Assembly: GCA_021814065.1 (NCBI GenBank)
Contig: JAKAIZ010000004.1
Location: forward strand, 1-37,101
Direction of reading: 5' to 3'
DNA: 37,101 nucleotides
DNA from: Nitrospirota bacterium
GTDB lineage: Bacteria > Nitrospirota > Thermodesulfovibrionia > Thermodesulfovibrionales > UBA6898
The first letter of the stretch is position 1. Every line of letters starts with the position of its first letter. The position numbers and the translations under genes are program-made. Below, piece by piece: positions 1 to 9,943 of this stretch. Below the pieces are notes generated by a model. The model was not told where the DNA came from. It did no database searches and saw nothing but the letters and a program-made list of their open reading frames with translations.

Positions 1-82
1 GATGAGCCGTATTTCCCTCAAGATAATCCATTATCGCAAGCCTTTGCGGAGTCAATTTAAACCCTATCTCTTTATACTTCAT
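1..82 (-). CDS. Fur/PerR-family transcriptional regulator, N-terminal part (truncated by window edge)
   Basis: Reverse complement from ATG at 82 reads MKYKEIGFKLTPQRLAIMDYLEGNTAH, which matches the Fur-family N-terminus (LTPQRxAIxxxL). Not in the ORF list because it runs off the window. Confidence 0.8.
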   Translation of the reverse strand, partial: MKYKEIGFKLTPQRLAIMDYLEGNTAH

Positions 83-106
83 AATGTATATATCTTCTCA
101 TCTAAT

Positions 107-129
107 AATAGTTCTTGTCAAGAACTATT
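107..129. promoter_or_regulatory. Perfect palindromic operator-like site AATAGTTCTTG-T-CAAGAACTATT upstream of the Fur-family gene
   Basis: 11-bp arms with a 1-nt centre, read directly. It lies 25 bp upstream of the regulator start codon and contains a TTGACA hexamer on the minus strand. Confidence 0.65.
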
Positions 130-411
130 TCGTATCGATTCTTATGTGAGGCAACGGGGAACTTTTTTTAAATCCAAAGGCCGACGATATCCTATGTGTG
201 AAATCATATCCGACCATAGCCCACCCCGAAGGATCGAAAGACTCTCCTTTTATCGATAAAAGTCTGCCATAGCCCACGGAGGCGGGCATCCCGACTCCTT
301 GGAAAAATTGCATCCCCCTTTCCGCTGATCAGGCATGCCACGTCGTGCCCTTGAATGATTCCGGCCTTTTCCCCTATTCTTATAGACAAATTCTCTGCAA
401 GGAGCGAACCA

Positions 412-1092
412 ATGGAAGACCTTAAGACATCGGAAACATGGCGTGTATTCAGAATCCAGTCGGAACTCGTCGAGGGCTTCGAGACGCTTCACGACCTCGG
501 CCCTGCAGTGACGATTTTCGGTAGTGCAAGACTTTCCCGCGGCAATAAATACTACGACGACGCTATAGCGCTTGGGACGATGCTTGCGGATGACGGATTC
601 GCAATCATTACCGGCGGCGGCCCTGGAGTCATGGAAGGTGCTAACAAGGGCGCCAAGAAAGGCAAATCCCACTCGGTCGGCCTGAATATCGAAATCCCCT
701 CCGAACAGATCGCCAACAAATACCAGGACATCAGCCTCTCCTTCCGCTATTTCTTCATACGGAAGCTGATGTTCATCAAATACGCGATCGCCTTTATTAT
801 CTTCCCCGGCGGTTTCGGAACCATGGACGAACTCTTCGAGGCCCTGACGCTTTCACAAACCAGGAGAATAAAATCTTTTCCCATAATTCTTTATGGCACA
901 GAATACTGGAAGGGGCTTGTCGACTGGATGAAGAACACGCTCGTGAAGAACGGCACAATCTCACGCGAGGACTTCGCCCTCTTCTCAGTCGTCGATAAAC
1001 CCGAAGAGGTCCGTTTTTTGATCAACGAGCATTACCGGGTCTTCGGAGGAATGAGACCTAAGCCTAACAACCAAAGGAAGACGCGAAAATAA
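412..1092 (+). CDS. LOG family (TIGR00730, lysine-decarboxylase-like / cytokinin riboside phosphoribohydrolase-like) protein
   Basis: GGGPGVMEGANKGA and FPGGFGTMDELFEALTLSQT motifs. ATG at 412 follows an AAGGAG ribosome-binding site. Confidence 0.92.
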   Translation: MEDLKTSETWRVFRIQSELVEGFETLHDLGPAVTIFGSARLSRGNKYYDDAIALGTMLADDGFAIITGGGPGVMEGANKGAKKGKSHSVGLNIEIPSEQIANKYQDISLSFRYFFIRKLMFIKYAIAFIIFPGGFGTMDELFEALTLSQTRRIKSFPIILYGTEYWKGLVDWMKNTLVKNGTISREDFALFSVVDKPEEVRFLINEHYRVFGGMRPKPNNQRKTRK

Positions 1093-1108
1093 CCCGCGGA
1101 CGACGAAG

Positions 1109-2137
1109 TCAGACCCGGCTAAGTCTGTGGACCGCCTCGACCATCGCAATCGCATTTTCTGTCGGGGTCTCGGGCAGAATACCGTGTCCGAGATTAAATA
1201 TGTGCCCCCGTGCGGTCTCCGCCTTATTAAGAATGTCCTGCACCCTTTCTTCGATATGCTCCTGAGTTCCGAAGAGGACGCAGGGATCGAGATTCCCCTG
1301 CACCGTTACCTTTTTCCCAAGCGCCTTGACCGCCTTGTATATGTCCACGCGCCAATCGATGCCGACGACATCGGCCCCGGCCTTTTTGACGAGGTCGAGG
1401 AGTCCCGCGCAGTCGTTCACAAAGAAAATAACCGGCACATCGAATTTCTTCACAGCCTTGATCGCCTTCTTGACGTGAGGGAAAACGGCGCTCTCGTAAT
1501 CGAAGGGAGACAGGTTTCCGCCCCATGAATCAAAGATCTGCACCGCCTGTGCCCCTGCCCTTATCTGGGCAGAGAGGTAATCGATCACCGTTGCCGTTAT
1601 CTTTTCCATAAGTCCCTGGAAGAGTCCCGGGTTCTGATACATCATCTTTTTCGTGTTCACGAAATTTTTCGAACTGCCGCCCTCGATGATATAAGTCGCC
1701 AACGTATAGGGCGCGCCGGAAAACCCTATGAGCGGTACCTTCTCCGCGAGTTCCCGCCTGAGCATCCTGATCGTCTCGAGCACAAAGGGCATGCTGTCTT
1801 CGGTATCGGGGATAAGAAGTTTGTCGACGCCGGATTTATTCCTCACCGGCTCCCCGAGGATCGGTCCTTTTTTGTCGGAGAACTCAAGGTGCATCCCCAT
1901 CGCCTCGACGGGGATGAGGATATCGGAAAAGAGTATCGCGGCGTCCACCCCGAGTATGTCTACCGGCTGCAGCGTCACCTTTGTTGCAAGCTCGGGCGTC
2001 TTGCATAGCGTCAGAAAATCGACCTTTGCCCTGACTTCCTGATATTCCTTCAGATACCTGCCCGCCTGTCTCATAAGCCAGACCGGTGTATAATCGACTT
2101 TCTCCCCCCTGCACGCCTTCAGAAACGTATCGTTCAT
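1109..2137 (-). CDS. hemE: Uroporphyrinogen decarboxylase
   Basis: [36 protein letters not shown] and the [16 protein letters not shown] and [12 protein letters not shown] motifs. The start overlaps the upstream radical SAM stop by 4 nt (2134-2137). Confidence 0.97.
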   Translation of the reverse strand: MNDTFLKACRGEKVDYTPVWLMRQAGRYLKEYQEVRAKVDFLTLCKTPELATKVTLQPVDILGVDAAILFSDILIPVEAMGMHLEFSDKKGPILGEPVRNKSGVDKLLIPDTEDSMPFVLETIRMLRRELAEKVPLIGFSGAPYTLATYIIEGGSSKNFVNTKKMMYQNPGLFQGLMEKITATVIDYLSAQIRAGAQAVQIFDSWGGNLSPFDYESAVFPHVKKAIKAVKKFDVPVIFFVNDCAGLLDLVKKAGADVVGIDWRVDIYKAVKALGKKVTVQGNLDPCVLFGTQEHIEERVQDILNKAETARGHIFNLGHGILPETPTENAIAMVEAVHRLSRV

Positions 2138-3204
2138 TTTTCCACCTTTCTCGGTTTTCTCGGGACGTAACTGCAAAAAGGTTCTTCCTCAAGATAATCC
2201 CCGTAGACTGAATAGGCCCTTGCCCTGCATCCGCCGCAGACGTTGATGAATTCGCACGATCCACACTTGCCCTTGTACTTCTTGAAGTCCCTCAGGTTCT
2301 TGAATAGTTCAGACCCTTCCCATATCTCCTTAAACGACTGTCTGCGGACATTGCCAGCTGGCAACGGGAAATAACTGCAGGGCAGTACGTTGCCGTCGAC
2401 ATCGATCAGGCAGATGAGCTGACCAGCAATACATCCTTTCGCCCCTCCGGTCGAAAACTTGAGGGTCCGCTTCTTGAAATTCCCGCCCTCCTTCTTCGAC
2501 TGCTGGAGCACCACACGGTAATAATGGGGCGCACAGGTGGGTCTAACGAGCATCGTATCTTCGTCCTTTTCCATCTGATAATGCCAGTCGAGTATCTCTT
2601 CGTAATCTTCCTTGCTGATGAGCTCGTTCATGATCTCCTCTCCCCGGCCGGTAGGAACGATCATGAACATATACCAGGCCGTTGCGCCCAGATCTTTCGC
2701 AAGACGGTATACCCTCGGTATCTCCTCCTGGTTTCTCTTAGTGAATGAGGAATTGATAATAAATTCTATACCGTGCTTCTTAAAAAGCTTCGCTGCGTTT
2801 ATCGTACCGTTGAAAGCGCCTTTCTGGCTTCTGAAGTCATCGTGTACGCCTTCTTCCGAGCCGTCGAGACTGAGGGAGACTATCCGGATACCCGAAGACT
2901 TTATTTTCTCGCAGATAGCGTCATCGACCAGTGTGCCGTTCGTTGCGAGGCACATCCGCAACCCCTTGTCCGTACCGTATCTGGCGATCTCGAAGACATC
3001 CTGCCTCACCAGCGGCTCTCCTCCGGAAAGCACGACGACCGGCGCGGCATAACTTGCGATATCGTCGATTACCCTGAACGCCTCGGACGTCGGAAAGTCA
3101 GGATGGCCCTTCACATCCATCTCCGAGGACGAGCGGCAGTGCACGCAATGCAGGTTGCATCTCCTCGTGATCTCCCAGGCTATCCATTTCGGCGCAAATT
3201 CCAT
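2134..3204 (-). CDS. Radical SAM/SPASM protein, AhbD (heme b synthase)-like
   Basis: [14 protein letters not shown] (CxxxCxxC), VLSGGEPL, and C-terminal SPASM cysteines ([18 protein letters not shown]). Coupled to hemE. Confidence 0.85.
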   Translation of the reverse strand: MEFAPKWIAWEITRRCNLHCVHCRSSSEMDVKGHPDFPTSEAFRVIDDIASYAAPVVVLSGGEPLVRQDVFEIARYGTDKGLRMCLATNGTLVDDAICEKIKSSGIRIVSLSLDGSEEGVHDDFRSQKGAFNGTINAAKLFKKHGIEFIINSSFTKRNQEEIPRVYRLAKDLGATAWYMFMIVPTGRGEEIMNELISKEDYEEILDWHYQMEKDEDTMLVRPTCAPHYYRVVLQQSKKEGGNFKKRTLKFSTGGAKGCIAGQLICLIDVDGNVLPCSYFPLPAGNVRRQSFKEIWEGSELFKNLRDFKKYKGKCGSCEFINVCGGCRARAYSVYGDYLEEEPFCSYVPRKPRKVEK

Positions 3205-3256
3205 CTTTTTCTCCCCACTCTCTCTTGTTCAGATTGTAAAAAGGACCGCGTCTGTA

Positions 3257-4933
3257 TTATACCCTTGCCCCGACCATTTTTTCACCAAAGATGCCCTCTT
3301 CGATCGCAGCAAGCAGAGGACCGAAGGTGCCCTTGTCAAGCGCGGAGACCGCCAGGGCGTCAAAGCGGACTGTAACGTTGTCGATCTCTTCGGAGGAGAG
3401 CCGGTCGATTTTGTTGAAAACGAGAAGCCGTGCCTTACCGGAAATACCGAGCTCCGAAAGGATGCGCTCCACCGAAGAGATATGCTGTTCGAACCGCGGG
3501 TTCGACGCATCGACCACATGCAAAAGCAGGTCGGCATCTTCAAGCTCCTCAAGGGTGGCCTTGAAAGCGGCCAACAGGTCCCTCGGTAGGTCCCGTATGA
3601 AACCCACGGTATCTGTGATCACTACCTCGCGTTCCCTCGGAAATCTCAGACGCCTGCTCGATGTGTCGAGCGTGGCGAAAAGTTTGTCCTCCACAAAGGT
3701 CTCGCTCTTGGTCAGCGCGTTAAGGAGTGTGGACTTGCCGGCATTCGTATATCCGACGATCGAAACGATCGGAATATTCGTTGCTACCCTGCGCGACTTC
3801 CTCTGCTGCCGCGCCTTGCTCAGCACCCTAAGCTCCCTTTCGAGTAGTCCTATGCGGTCCCTAACCCTCCGTCTGTCGATCTCAAGCTTCATCTCGCCGG
3901 GTCCCCTGCCGCCGATCCCTCCCATCAGCCGCGACATGGCCGTCCCCTTTCCCGTAAGCCTGGGCAGACGGTATTTGAGCTGGGCGAGTTCCACCTGGAC
4001 CTTCCCGTCCCGGCTGTGTGCGCGCCTAGCGAAGATGTCGAGTATCAGCTGGGAACGGTCAATCACCTTCAATTCGGTGAGCTCGCTGATCGATTTAATC
4101 TGGGATGGGCCCAGGTCCTGGTCGAATACAAGAAGGGTGGCGCCCCTGTTCATCGCCGTGATAACAAGTTCCTTCAACTTCCCCTCCCCCATGAGATATT
4201 TGGGGTTTATCTCTTTTGGTCGCTGAATCACCGCATCGAGGACGATGACGTCGCTCGACTCGGCCAGCTCCCTCAGTTCCTCAACAGAATCCTCCTGCTC
4301 GAATTTCGGTTTTGCAGACACGCTGATAAGAATCGCCTGTTCCCCGCCGGAGGCTTTTCCTCCCCGCTCCCGCTGGCCGGAGACCGCAGATCCCCTTGCC
4401 CTTTCGAGTTCTTCATCAAGCGCCGAGATAAAAGGCCCATAGTCGAACCGGTGCCGGTAAAAATCTTCACGGGGCAAAATTTCAAACGGTTTTCTCTCCC
4501 CGTGGGGCAGGAGATGGGCGATAAAGATATCGGCAGGTTGGCTGTCCCTCACGCCCACGGCAGCCATGACATCGAACCTCAACAGCGCCAGATCGGTGAG
4601 GTCGTCCTGGTTCAGCGGTTCGTTCCTCAGGTGAGTATGGATAAATCTGAGTCCCCGAAGTGCCCTTCTTCCGATGGGATACCCGTCAAGCGGTGGAATG
4701 AAAATACCCTTCGCGTCGCCGACGATCACGTGAGTGACCGTTCCCTTCCGCGATATAATCACCCCTATCTGACGGTTTATTTCGTCCGAAAGCTGCGCGA
4801 GATATTTCCCAAGTTCGACACTGATCAGCTCGTCGTGAAGCCGCCTTCTGTAAATCCTCTCGAGAGCGTGGATCTGACTTCCCTTCAGCCCCGTCAGTTT
4901 TCCGTAAAGTGCCGGTATTCCCTTTTCCTCCAA
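3257..4933 (-). CDS. hflX: GTPase HflX
   Basis: IGGRGPGEMKLEIDRRRVRDRI, SIVGYTNAGKSTLLNALT, DTVGFIRDLPRDLLAAFKATLEE and NKID motifs. Confidence 0.96.
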   Translation of the reverse strand: MEEKGIPALYGKLTGLKGSQIHALERIYRRRLHDELISVELGKYLAQLSDEINRQIGVIISRKGTVTHVIVGDAKGIFIPPLDGYPIGRRALRGLRFIHTHLRNEPLNQDDLTDLALLRFDVMAAVGVRDSQPADIFIAHLLPHGERKPFEILPREDFYRHRFDYGPFISALDEELERARGSAVSGQRERGGKASGGEQAILISVSAKPKFEQEDSVEELRELAESSDVIVLDAVIQRPKEINPKYLMGEGKLKELVITAMNRGATLLVFDQDLGPSQIKSISELTELKVIDRSQLILDIFARRAHSRDGKVQVELAQLKYRLPRLTGKGTAMSRLMGGIGGRGPGEMKLEIDRRRVRDRIGLLERELRVLSKARQQRKSRRVATNIPIVSIVGYTNAGKSTLLNALTKSETFVEDKLFATLDTSSRRLRFPREREVVITDTVGFIRDLPRDLLAAFKATLEELEDADLLLHVVDASNPRFEQHISSVERILSELGISGKARLLVFNKIDRLSSEEIDNVTVRFDALAVSALDKGTFGPLLAAIEEGIFGEKMVGARV

Positions 4934-5010
4934 AAAAAAGTATTCAACATTGTATTTCCTTTGTAGTATTTTAGCATAGATAACGAGACAATAAAGGCAC
5001 GGGAGGAACC

Positions 5011-5559
5011 ATGAAAGTCATTTCTGAACATGCGTCGGGGAAAAAGACAATCCGCCTCGTCCAGGGAGACATCACCGAAAGGGACGTTGATGCGATCGTA
5101 AACGCGGCAAACTCCTACCTCCAGCACGGGGGCGGCGTCGCCGGTGCGATCGTGAGGAAGGGCGGACGCATTATCCAGGAAGAAAGCGACAAAATAGGCT
5201 TTACCCCTGTCGGGACAGCGGTGATAACGGGAGCGGGGAATCTGCCTTCCAGGTTTGTCATTCATGCGGTGGGGCCCAGGATGGGCGAAGGGGACGAAGA
5301 CAATAAACTGACAAGCGCTGTCGCAAACATCCTCAGACTTGCATCCCAAATAAAACTCAAGAGCATCTCGCTTCCCGCGATCAGCTCCGGCATATTCGGC
5401 TTTCCGAAGGACAGGTGCGCGCAGATTCTCGTCCGTGAAGCCGAGTCATTTCTTAAAGAAAACAAAGATACCAGTCTCGATCTTGTCGAATTCTGCATCT
5501 ACGACGATCTGACTCTGGGATATTTCAGGAAAGAATTCGAACGGCTTGCGCGGGATTAA
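5011..5559 (+). CDS. Macrodomain protein (O-acetyl-ADP-ribose deacetylase-like)
   Basis: QGDITERDVDAIVNAANSYLQHGGGVAGAI and PAISSGIFGFPKDRCA motifs. Confidence 0.95.
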   Translation: MKVISEHASGKKTIRLVQGDITERDVDAIVNAANSYLQHGGGVAGAIVRKGGRIIQEESDKIGFTPVGTAVITGAGNLPSRFVIHAVGPRMGEGDEDNKLTSAVANILRLASQIKLKSISLPAISSGIFGFPKDRCAQILVREAESFLKENKDTSLDLVEFCIYDDLTLGYFRKEFERLARD

Positions 5560-5600
5560 GAAAGTCGGAAGGACAGATCGATGATCCTAAAAAACAGTTA

Positions 5601-5724
5601 AACACAGAGACTCAGAGGCACAGAGTTGAAAAAAAAGAGAAAACTCCTGAATTTACCACGCACACCGATGGCAACCCGAAATTTTACGGCAAACCGTTGT
5701 TTTCTCTGTGCCTCCGTGGTAAAT
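5601..5724. repeat. Intergenic inverted-repeat mosaic (ACACAGAGACTCAGAGGCACAGAG ... CTCTGTGCCTCCGTGGTAAAT)
   Basis: GGCACAGAG (near 5617) and CTCTGTGCC (near 5704) are complementary. ATTTACCACG (5651-5660) and CGTGGTAAAT (5715-5724) are complementary. Confidence 0.6.
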
Positions 5725-5748
5725 GATCTGCCTTTTTAGGACGATGGG

Positions 5749-6813
5749 TTATTTCCTGCGTCCGTATTCAGCCTTAATCTTCTCGTATAATTCTTCCGGG
5801 GTAAAAACCACTCCGCCGGGTCTGCCGTAAAAAACCACATCGGCAGCGCCGTTGACCGCAAGCCTTACGTCTTCGACCATCTGCCCTGCGTTCATCTCCA
5901 CCACCATGAATTTCTTTCCCTTTCGGGCCATCTCCGCTATCCTTTTTTCAGGAAAAGGAAATAGCGTCACCGGCCTGAAGAGCCCGACTTTTTTCCCCTC
6001 TTTCCGAAGCTCCTGCACGGCCGACAGTGCGATCCGCGCGGCAATCCCGAAGGCGACCACCATGAGGGCCGCGTCTTCAGTATCATGTTCGTCGAACATC
6101 ACTTCTTTCTTCCTTACCAGATCGTACTTTCTGCAGAGCTCGTAGTTCTTCTGTTCCAGTTCCCCCTGCCCCATACAGAGGGAACGAACCACCCTCGGTC
6201 TGCGGCCTTTGCAGCCGTTCAATATCCAGTCTTTCTTAGGCAGACGCGGACGCACATACTTTGTGGGGTGAAACGGTTCCATCATCTGACCAACTACGCC
6301 GTCCCCGAGGATCACCACCGGCGTGCGGTACTCATCGGCCTTGTCAAAGGCCCGCATCGTGAGGTCCCACATTTCCTGCACGTTGAAGGGAGAGTACACG
6401 ATACACCGATAGTCCCCGTGGCCCCCTCCTTTTACTGCCTGAAAATAGTCTCCCTGGCTGGCGGTAATATTCCCGAGCCCGGGTCCGCCCCTTTGAATAT
6501 TGACGATGACCGCAGGAAGTTCGGCGCCCGCGAGAAAAGAGATCGCCTCCTGCATGAGACTGATCCCGGGACTGCTCGACGACGTCATCGCCCTGACACC
6601 GGCAGCCGAGGCGCCGTATACCATATTAATTGAAGCGATCTCGCTTTCCGCCTGGATAAAGACGCCATCGACCTCGGGCATCCTTCTCGCCATATATTCC
6701 GGTATCTCATTTTGCGGCGTAATAGGATACCCGGCGTAGAAGCGGCAGCCCGCCTGCACAGCCGCCTCGGCAATCGCCTCGTTGCCTTTTCTGAAAAATA
6801 GTTTCTTCCTCAT
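5749..6813 (-). CDS. 2-oxoacid:ferredoxin oxidoreductase subunit alpha (KorA/VorB type)
   Basis: GNEAIAEAAVQAGCRFYAGYPITPQNEIPEYMA, TSSSPGISLMQEAISFLAGAELPAVIVNIQRGGPGLGNI motifs. Confidence 0.93.
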   Translation of the reverse strand: MRKKLFFRKGNEAIAEAAVQAGCRFYAGYPITPQNEIPEYMARRMPEVDGVFIQAESEIASINMVYGASAAGVRAMTSSSSPGISLMQEAISFLAGAELPAVIVNIQRGGPGLGNITASQGDYFQAVKGGGHGDYRCIVYSPFNVQEMWDLTMRAFDKADEYRTPVVILGDGVVGQMMEPFHPTKYVRPRLPKKDWILNGCKGRRPRVVRSLCMGQGELEQKNYELCRKYDLVRKKEVMFDEHDTEDAALMVVAFGIAARIALSAVQELRKEGKKVGLFRPVTLFPFPEKRIAEMARKGKKFMVVEMNAGQMVEDVRLAVNGAADVVFYGRPGGVVFTPEELYEKIKAEYGRRK

Positions 6814-6918
6814 CCCTCACCCTTTTTTGATTCCCTGCCGCTTGATCGCACGTCAGGAAATCCGCTTCATTATAGCATATCGTTCCTTGACGGAATAGGT
6901 CTCATGCGCCCGTTTCGA

Positions 6919-6947
6919 TTGACAAACATCAGACTCTTTATTTAACA
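6919..6947 (+). promoter_or_regulatory. Putative sigma70-type promoter for glyQS
   Basis: TTGACA (6919-6924), 17-nt spacer, TTAACA (6942-6947), upstream of ATG 6970. Confidence 0.4.
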
Positions 6948-6969
6948 TTTTGTTTCACGAGGAGACCGA

Positions 6970-7845
6970 ATGTATTTTCAGGATCTTATACTGACGCTTC
7001 AGAGCTTCTGGTCTAAAAAAGGCTGCGTCCTGCTTCAGCCTTACGATATCGAGGTCGGGGCCGGAACGTTCCACACGGCAACTTTCTTCCGGGTCATCGG
7101 CCCGGAACCATGGAAGACCGCATACGTCCAGCCATCGAGGAGACCGACGGACGGCAGGTACGGGGAGAACCCCAACAGGCTCCAGCAGTATTACCAGTAC
7201 CAGGTCATCATTAAACCGTCGCCGGCAGACAGCCAGGAAATCTATCTCGAGAGCCTCTCTGAACTCGGTATCGACCCGACGAAGCACGACATCAGGTTCG
7301 TCGAAGACGACTGGGAGTCTCCGACCCTCGGCGCATGGGGGCTCGGCTGGGAGGTCTGGCTCGACGGCATGGAGGTGACCCAATTTACATATTTCCAGCA
7401 GGTAGGAGGAATAGACCTCACGCCGGTTTCGCTCGAAATCACTTACGGGCTCGAGCGGATCGCGATGTACCTGCAGGGCGCAGACAACGTATACCAGCTG
7501 AAATGGAACAAAGACCTTTTCTACGGAGACGTCCACCACATGGGCGAGGTCGAGGGATCAAAGTACAACTTCGACCACTCTAATGCCGAACTGCTTGCAC
7601 GACACTTCGACGATTGCGAGAAAGAGTCCGTCAGGATGAATACGACCGGTCTCGTGATCCCTTCTTACGAATTCTGTCTCAAGTGTTCGCACCTGTTCAA
7701 CCTGCTCGACGCAAGGGGCGCAATATCGGTGACCGAAAGGACAAAGTACATAGCCAGGGTCAGAAACCTCGCAAAGCTCTGCGCCGAGGCATTTTACCGG
7801 CAGCGGGAAGAGATGGGGTTTCCGCTCCTAAGGGGACAGAAATGA
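6970..7845 (+). CDS. glyQ: Glycine--tRNA ligase alpha subunit
   Basis: [48 protein letters not shown] is a canonical GlyQ N-terminus. Confidence 0.98.
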   Translation: MYFQDLILTLQSFWSKKGCVLLQPYDIEVGAGTFHTATFFRVIGPEPWKTAYVQPSRRPTDGRYGENPNRLQQYYQYQVIIKPSPADSQEIYLESLSELGIDPTKHDIRFVEDDWESPTLGAWGLGWEVWLDGMEVTQFTYFQQVGGIDLTPVSLEITYGLERIAMYLQGADNVYQLKWNKDLFYGDVHHMGEVEGSKYNFDHSNAELLARHFDDCEKESVRMNTTGLVIPSYEFCLKCSHLFNLLDARGAISVTERTKYIARVRNLAKLCAEAFYRQREEMGFPLLRGQK

Positions 7846-9941
7846 GCGCCGTGAACCCGGAAACAGTAAGCGAGGAAACACCGCTGGAGCATGCGCTCCT
7901 GCTGGAAATAGGGACCGAGGAGATACCGGCCCGGTTTCTACCTCCGGCGATTGCCGACCTGAGAAATATCGCCTCGGCCCTATTCGCGGAGCACCGCATA
8001 CCTTATAAGGAGATAAGGTCGTATGCCACTCCTCGGAGGCTTGTCCTCATGATGAAGGGAGTATCCGCGGTGCAGAACGATGCGGTCAGGGAGGTCTTCG
8101 GCCCTTCGAAAAAAGTGGCCTTCGACGATCAGGGCAATCCGACAAAGGCAGCGGCGGGCTTTGCCGCCTCGCTTGGTTTACCGGTGTCGGAACTGGTAAT
8201 CAAGACAAAAGGAAAAGGCGAATATGTGGCAGCGGTCATCTCCGAGAGCGGCATGGAGACCAGGGCGGCATTGCCCGCGATATTCAGGAAGATCATCCTC
8301 TCTCTGCGTTTCCCCAAATCGATGAGATGGGGAAGCGGCAGCATGCTGTTTGTCCGTCCGATCCACTGGCTCGTAACCCTCTATGGTCAGGACACGGTGA
8401 GCGTGGAGATAGACGGTATCAAGGGCAGCAACATGACGCGAGGGCACAGGTTCCTCTCTCCTGCCGCGTTCCAGATAAGAGAGGTGAACGCCTACATAAA
8501 CGTGCTCGAGAACAACTTTGTCATTCTAGACCAGGAGAAGAGGGAAAAGGCGATACGCTCGGGCATCGACGATCTTGCGGCCCGGTCGGGCGGCCGGCCC
8601 GTGGCCGACGACGGACTTCTCGAAACAGTGAATTTTCTCGTCGAATATCCAGCGCCGGTCTTGTGCAGTTTTGACCGGGGATACCTGAAGCTCCCGAAGG
8701 AGCTGCTCATCACTGTGATGAAGGACCACCAGAAATACTTCGGCATCCAGGATGACGATGGGAACCTGCTGAACAGTTTCATCGTGATCAGCAACACCCG
8801 GGCGGAAAACAGCGAAACCGTCAGGACGGGTGCAGAACGGGTGATCAAGGCCCGCTTCGACGACGCTAAATTCTATTTTCACGAAGATAAGAAAATGTCG
8901 CTCGACGACAGGATCGGGCACCTGAAGAATGTTACCTTTCACGACAAACTGGGAAGTCTTTTTGACAAGACAGAAAGGACCGTCTCGATCGCGTCCTTCC
9001 TCGCCGACAAACTGGGTCCTGGGCTGAAGGAGAGACTCGTCAGGGCGGCAAGACTTGCAAAGGCCGACCTGATCACCGGCGTGGTCAGAGAATTCCCCGA
9101 ACTTCAGGGCATCATGGGCAGATACTATGCGCTCCACGATGACGAAGACAAGGGCGTCTCGCTGGCCCTCGAAGAGCAATACCTTCCCAAGTCCTTTGGC
9201 GGAAGGCTTCCGGAGACAGACCTAGGGGCCCTGTTAAGCCTCTCCGATAAGATAGACAACATCGCTTCGTTCTTCTCGATCGGCCTGATGCCGACCGGGT
9301 CGGAAGACCCATTCGCCCTCAGGCGACAGGCGATGGGCATAGTCTCGATTCTCACGGAGCGGGGATATGAGCTCTCGTTGCAGGATATTTTCGAAAAGGC
9401 CCTTCAGGAAGTGCCGGTAAAATCGGGGCGTGACGCCGCGGCAGAGATCCTGAACTTCATGGAGCAGCGTCTGGAGTTTATGCTTTCGTCAAAGGAATAC
9501 ACACAGGACCTCATTAAGGCCGTCCTGCCGCTGAGCCGGTCCTGTTCCATGAAGGGGGTCCTCGCCCGCATAGAGGCGCTGAGACATTTTAGGGAAGAGG
9601 ATATCTTTCCCTCTTTTCTCCTTGCGATAAAAAGGGTGAACAACATCATACCGAAGGCGCCCCTCCCGCCTCTGCGGGACAACCTTCTTGTCCAGGATGA
9701 GGAAAAAAACCTCTATGCGATATTCCTCGACTTAAGAGAAAGAACATCAGCCCTCATCGAAAAAGAGCAATTCGCCGAATGCCTTGCTGTGTTTTCGGGG
9801 ATAACGTCTGCGGTCAACGGCTTTTTCGACAAGGTACTCGTCATGGACAAACAAGAAGAGATCAAGCTAAACAGGCTCGCACTGCTCAAAGAAATATGGG
9901 CGGCCGCGTCGCTCCTCGCTGATTTTTCGAAGCTTTCCTGA
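7842..9941 (+). CDS. glyS: Glycine--tRNA ligase beta subunit
   Basis: [37 protein letters not shown]-like region. ATG at 7842 overlaps the glyQ stop by 4 nt. The longer listed ORF (7614) is an in-frame extension across glyQ. Confidence 0.97.
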   Translation: MSAVNPETVSEETPLEHALLLEIGTEEIPARFLPPAIADLRNIASALFAEHRIPYKEIRSYATPRRLVLMMKGVSAVQNDAVREVFGPSKKVAFDDQGNPTKAAAGFAASLGLPVSELVIKTKGKGEYVAAVISESGMETRAALPAIFRKIILSLRFPKSMRWGSGSMLFVRPIHWLVTLYGQDTVSVEIDGIKGSNMTRGHRFLSPAAFQIREVNAYINVLENNFVILDQEKREKAIRSGIDDLAARSGGRPVADDGLLETVNFLVEYPAPVLCSFDRGYLKLPKELLITVMKDHQKYFGIQDDDGNLLNSFIVISNTRAENSETVRTGAERVIKARFDDAKFYFHEDKKMSLDDRIGHLKNVTFHDKLGSLFDKTERTVSIASFLADKLGPGLKERLVRAARLAKADLITGVVREFPELQGIMGRYYALHDDEDKGVSLALEEQYLPKSFGGRLPETDLGALLSLSDKIDNIASFFSIGLMPTGSEDPFALRRQAMGIVSILTERGYELSLQDIFEKALQEVPVKSGRDAAAEILNFMEQRLEFMLSSKEYTQDLIKAVLPLSRSCSMKGVLARIEALRHFREEDIFPSFLLAIKRVNNIIPKAPLPPLRDNLLVQDEEKNLYAIFLDLRERTSALIEKEQFAECLAVFSGITSAVNGFFDKVLVMDKQEEIKLNRLALLKEIWAAASLLADFSKLS

Positions 9942-9943
9942 AA

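Noticed and set aside
2-259. 85 aa plus-strand ORF at the window start
   Set aside because: Overlaps the Fur-family N-terminus encoded on the minus strand and the operator palindrome; composition is non-coding.
3291-4226. 311 aa plus-strand ORF opposite hflX
   Set aside because: Antisense shadow ORF: Ser/Leu-rich, low-complexity composition typical of the complement of a GC-rich coding gene. hflX on the other strand is certain.
5601-5724. Possible CRISPR-like repeat array in the macrodomain-korA gap
   Set aside because: The repeated units are inverted and irregular with no constant spacer length and no cas genes nearby.
7614-7841. N-terminal extension of the glyS ORF to 7614
   Set aside because: Out-of-frame overlap with glyQ coding sequence. 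The GlyS start is better placed at ATG 7842, coupled to the glyQ stop.
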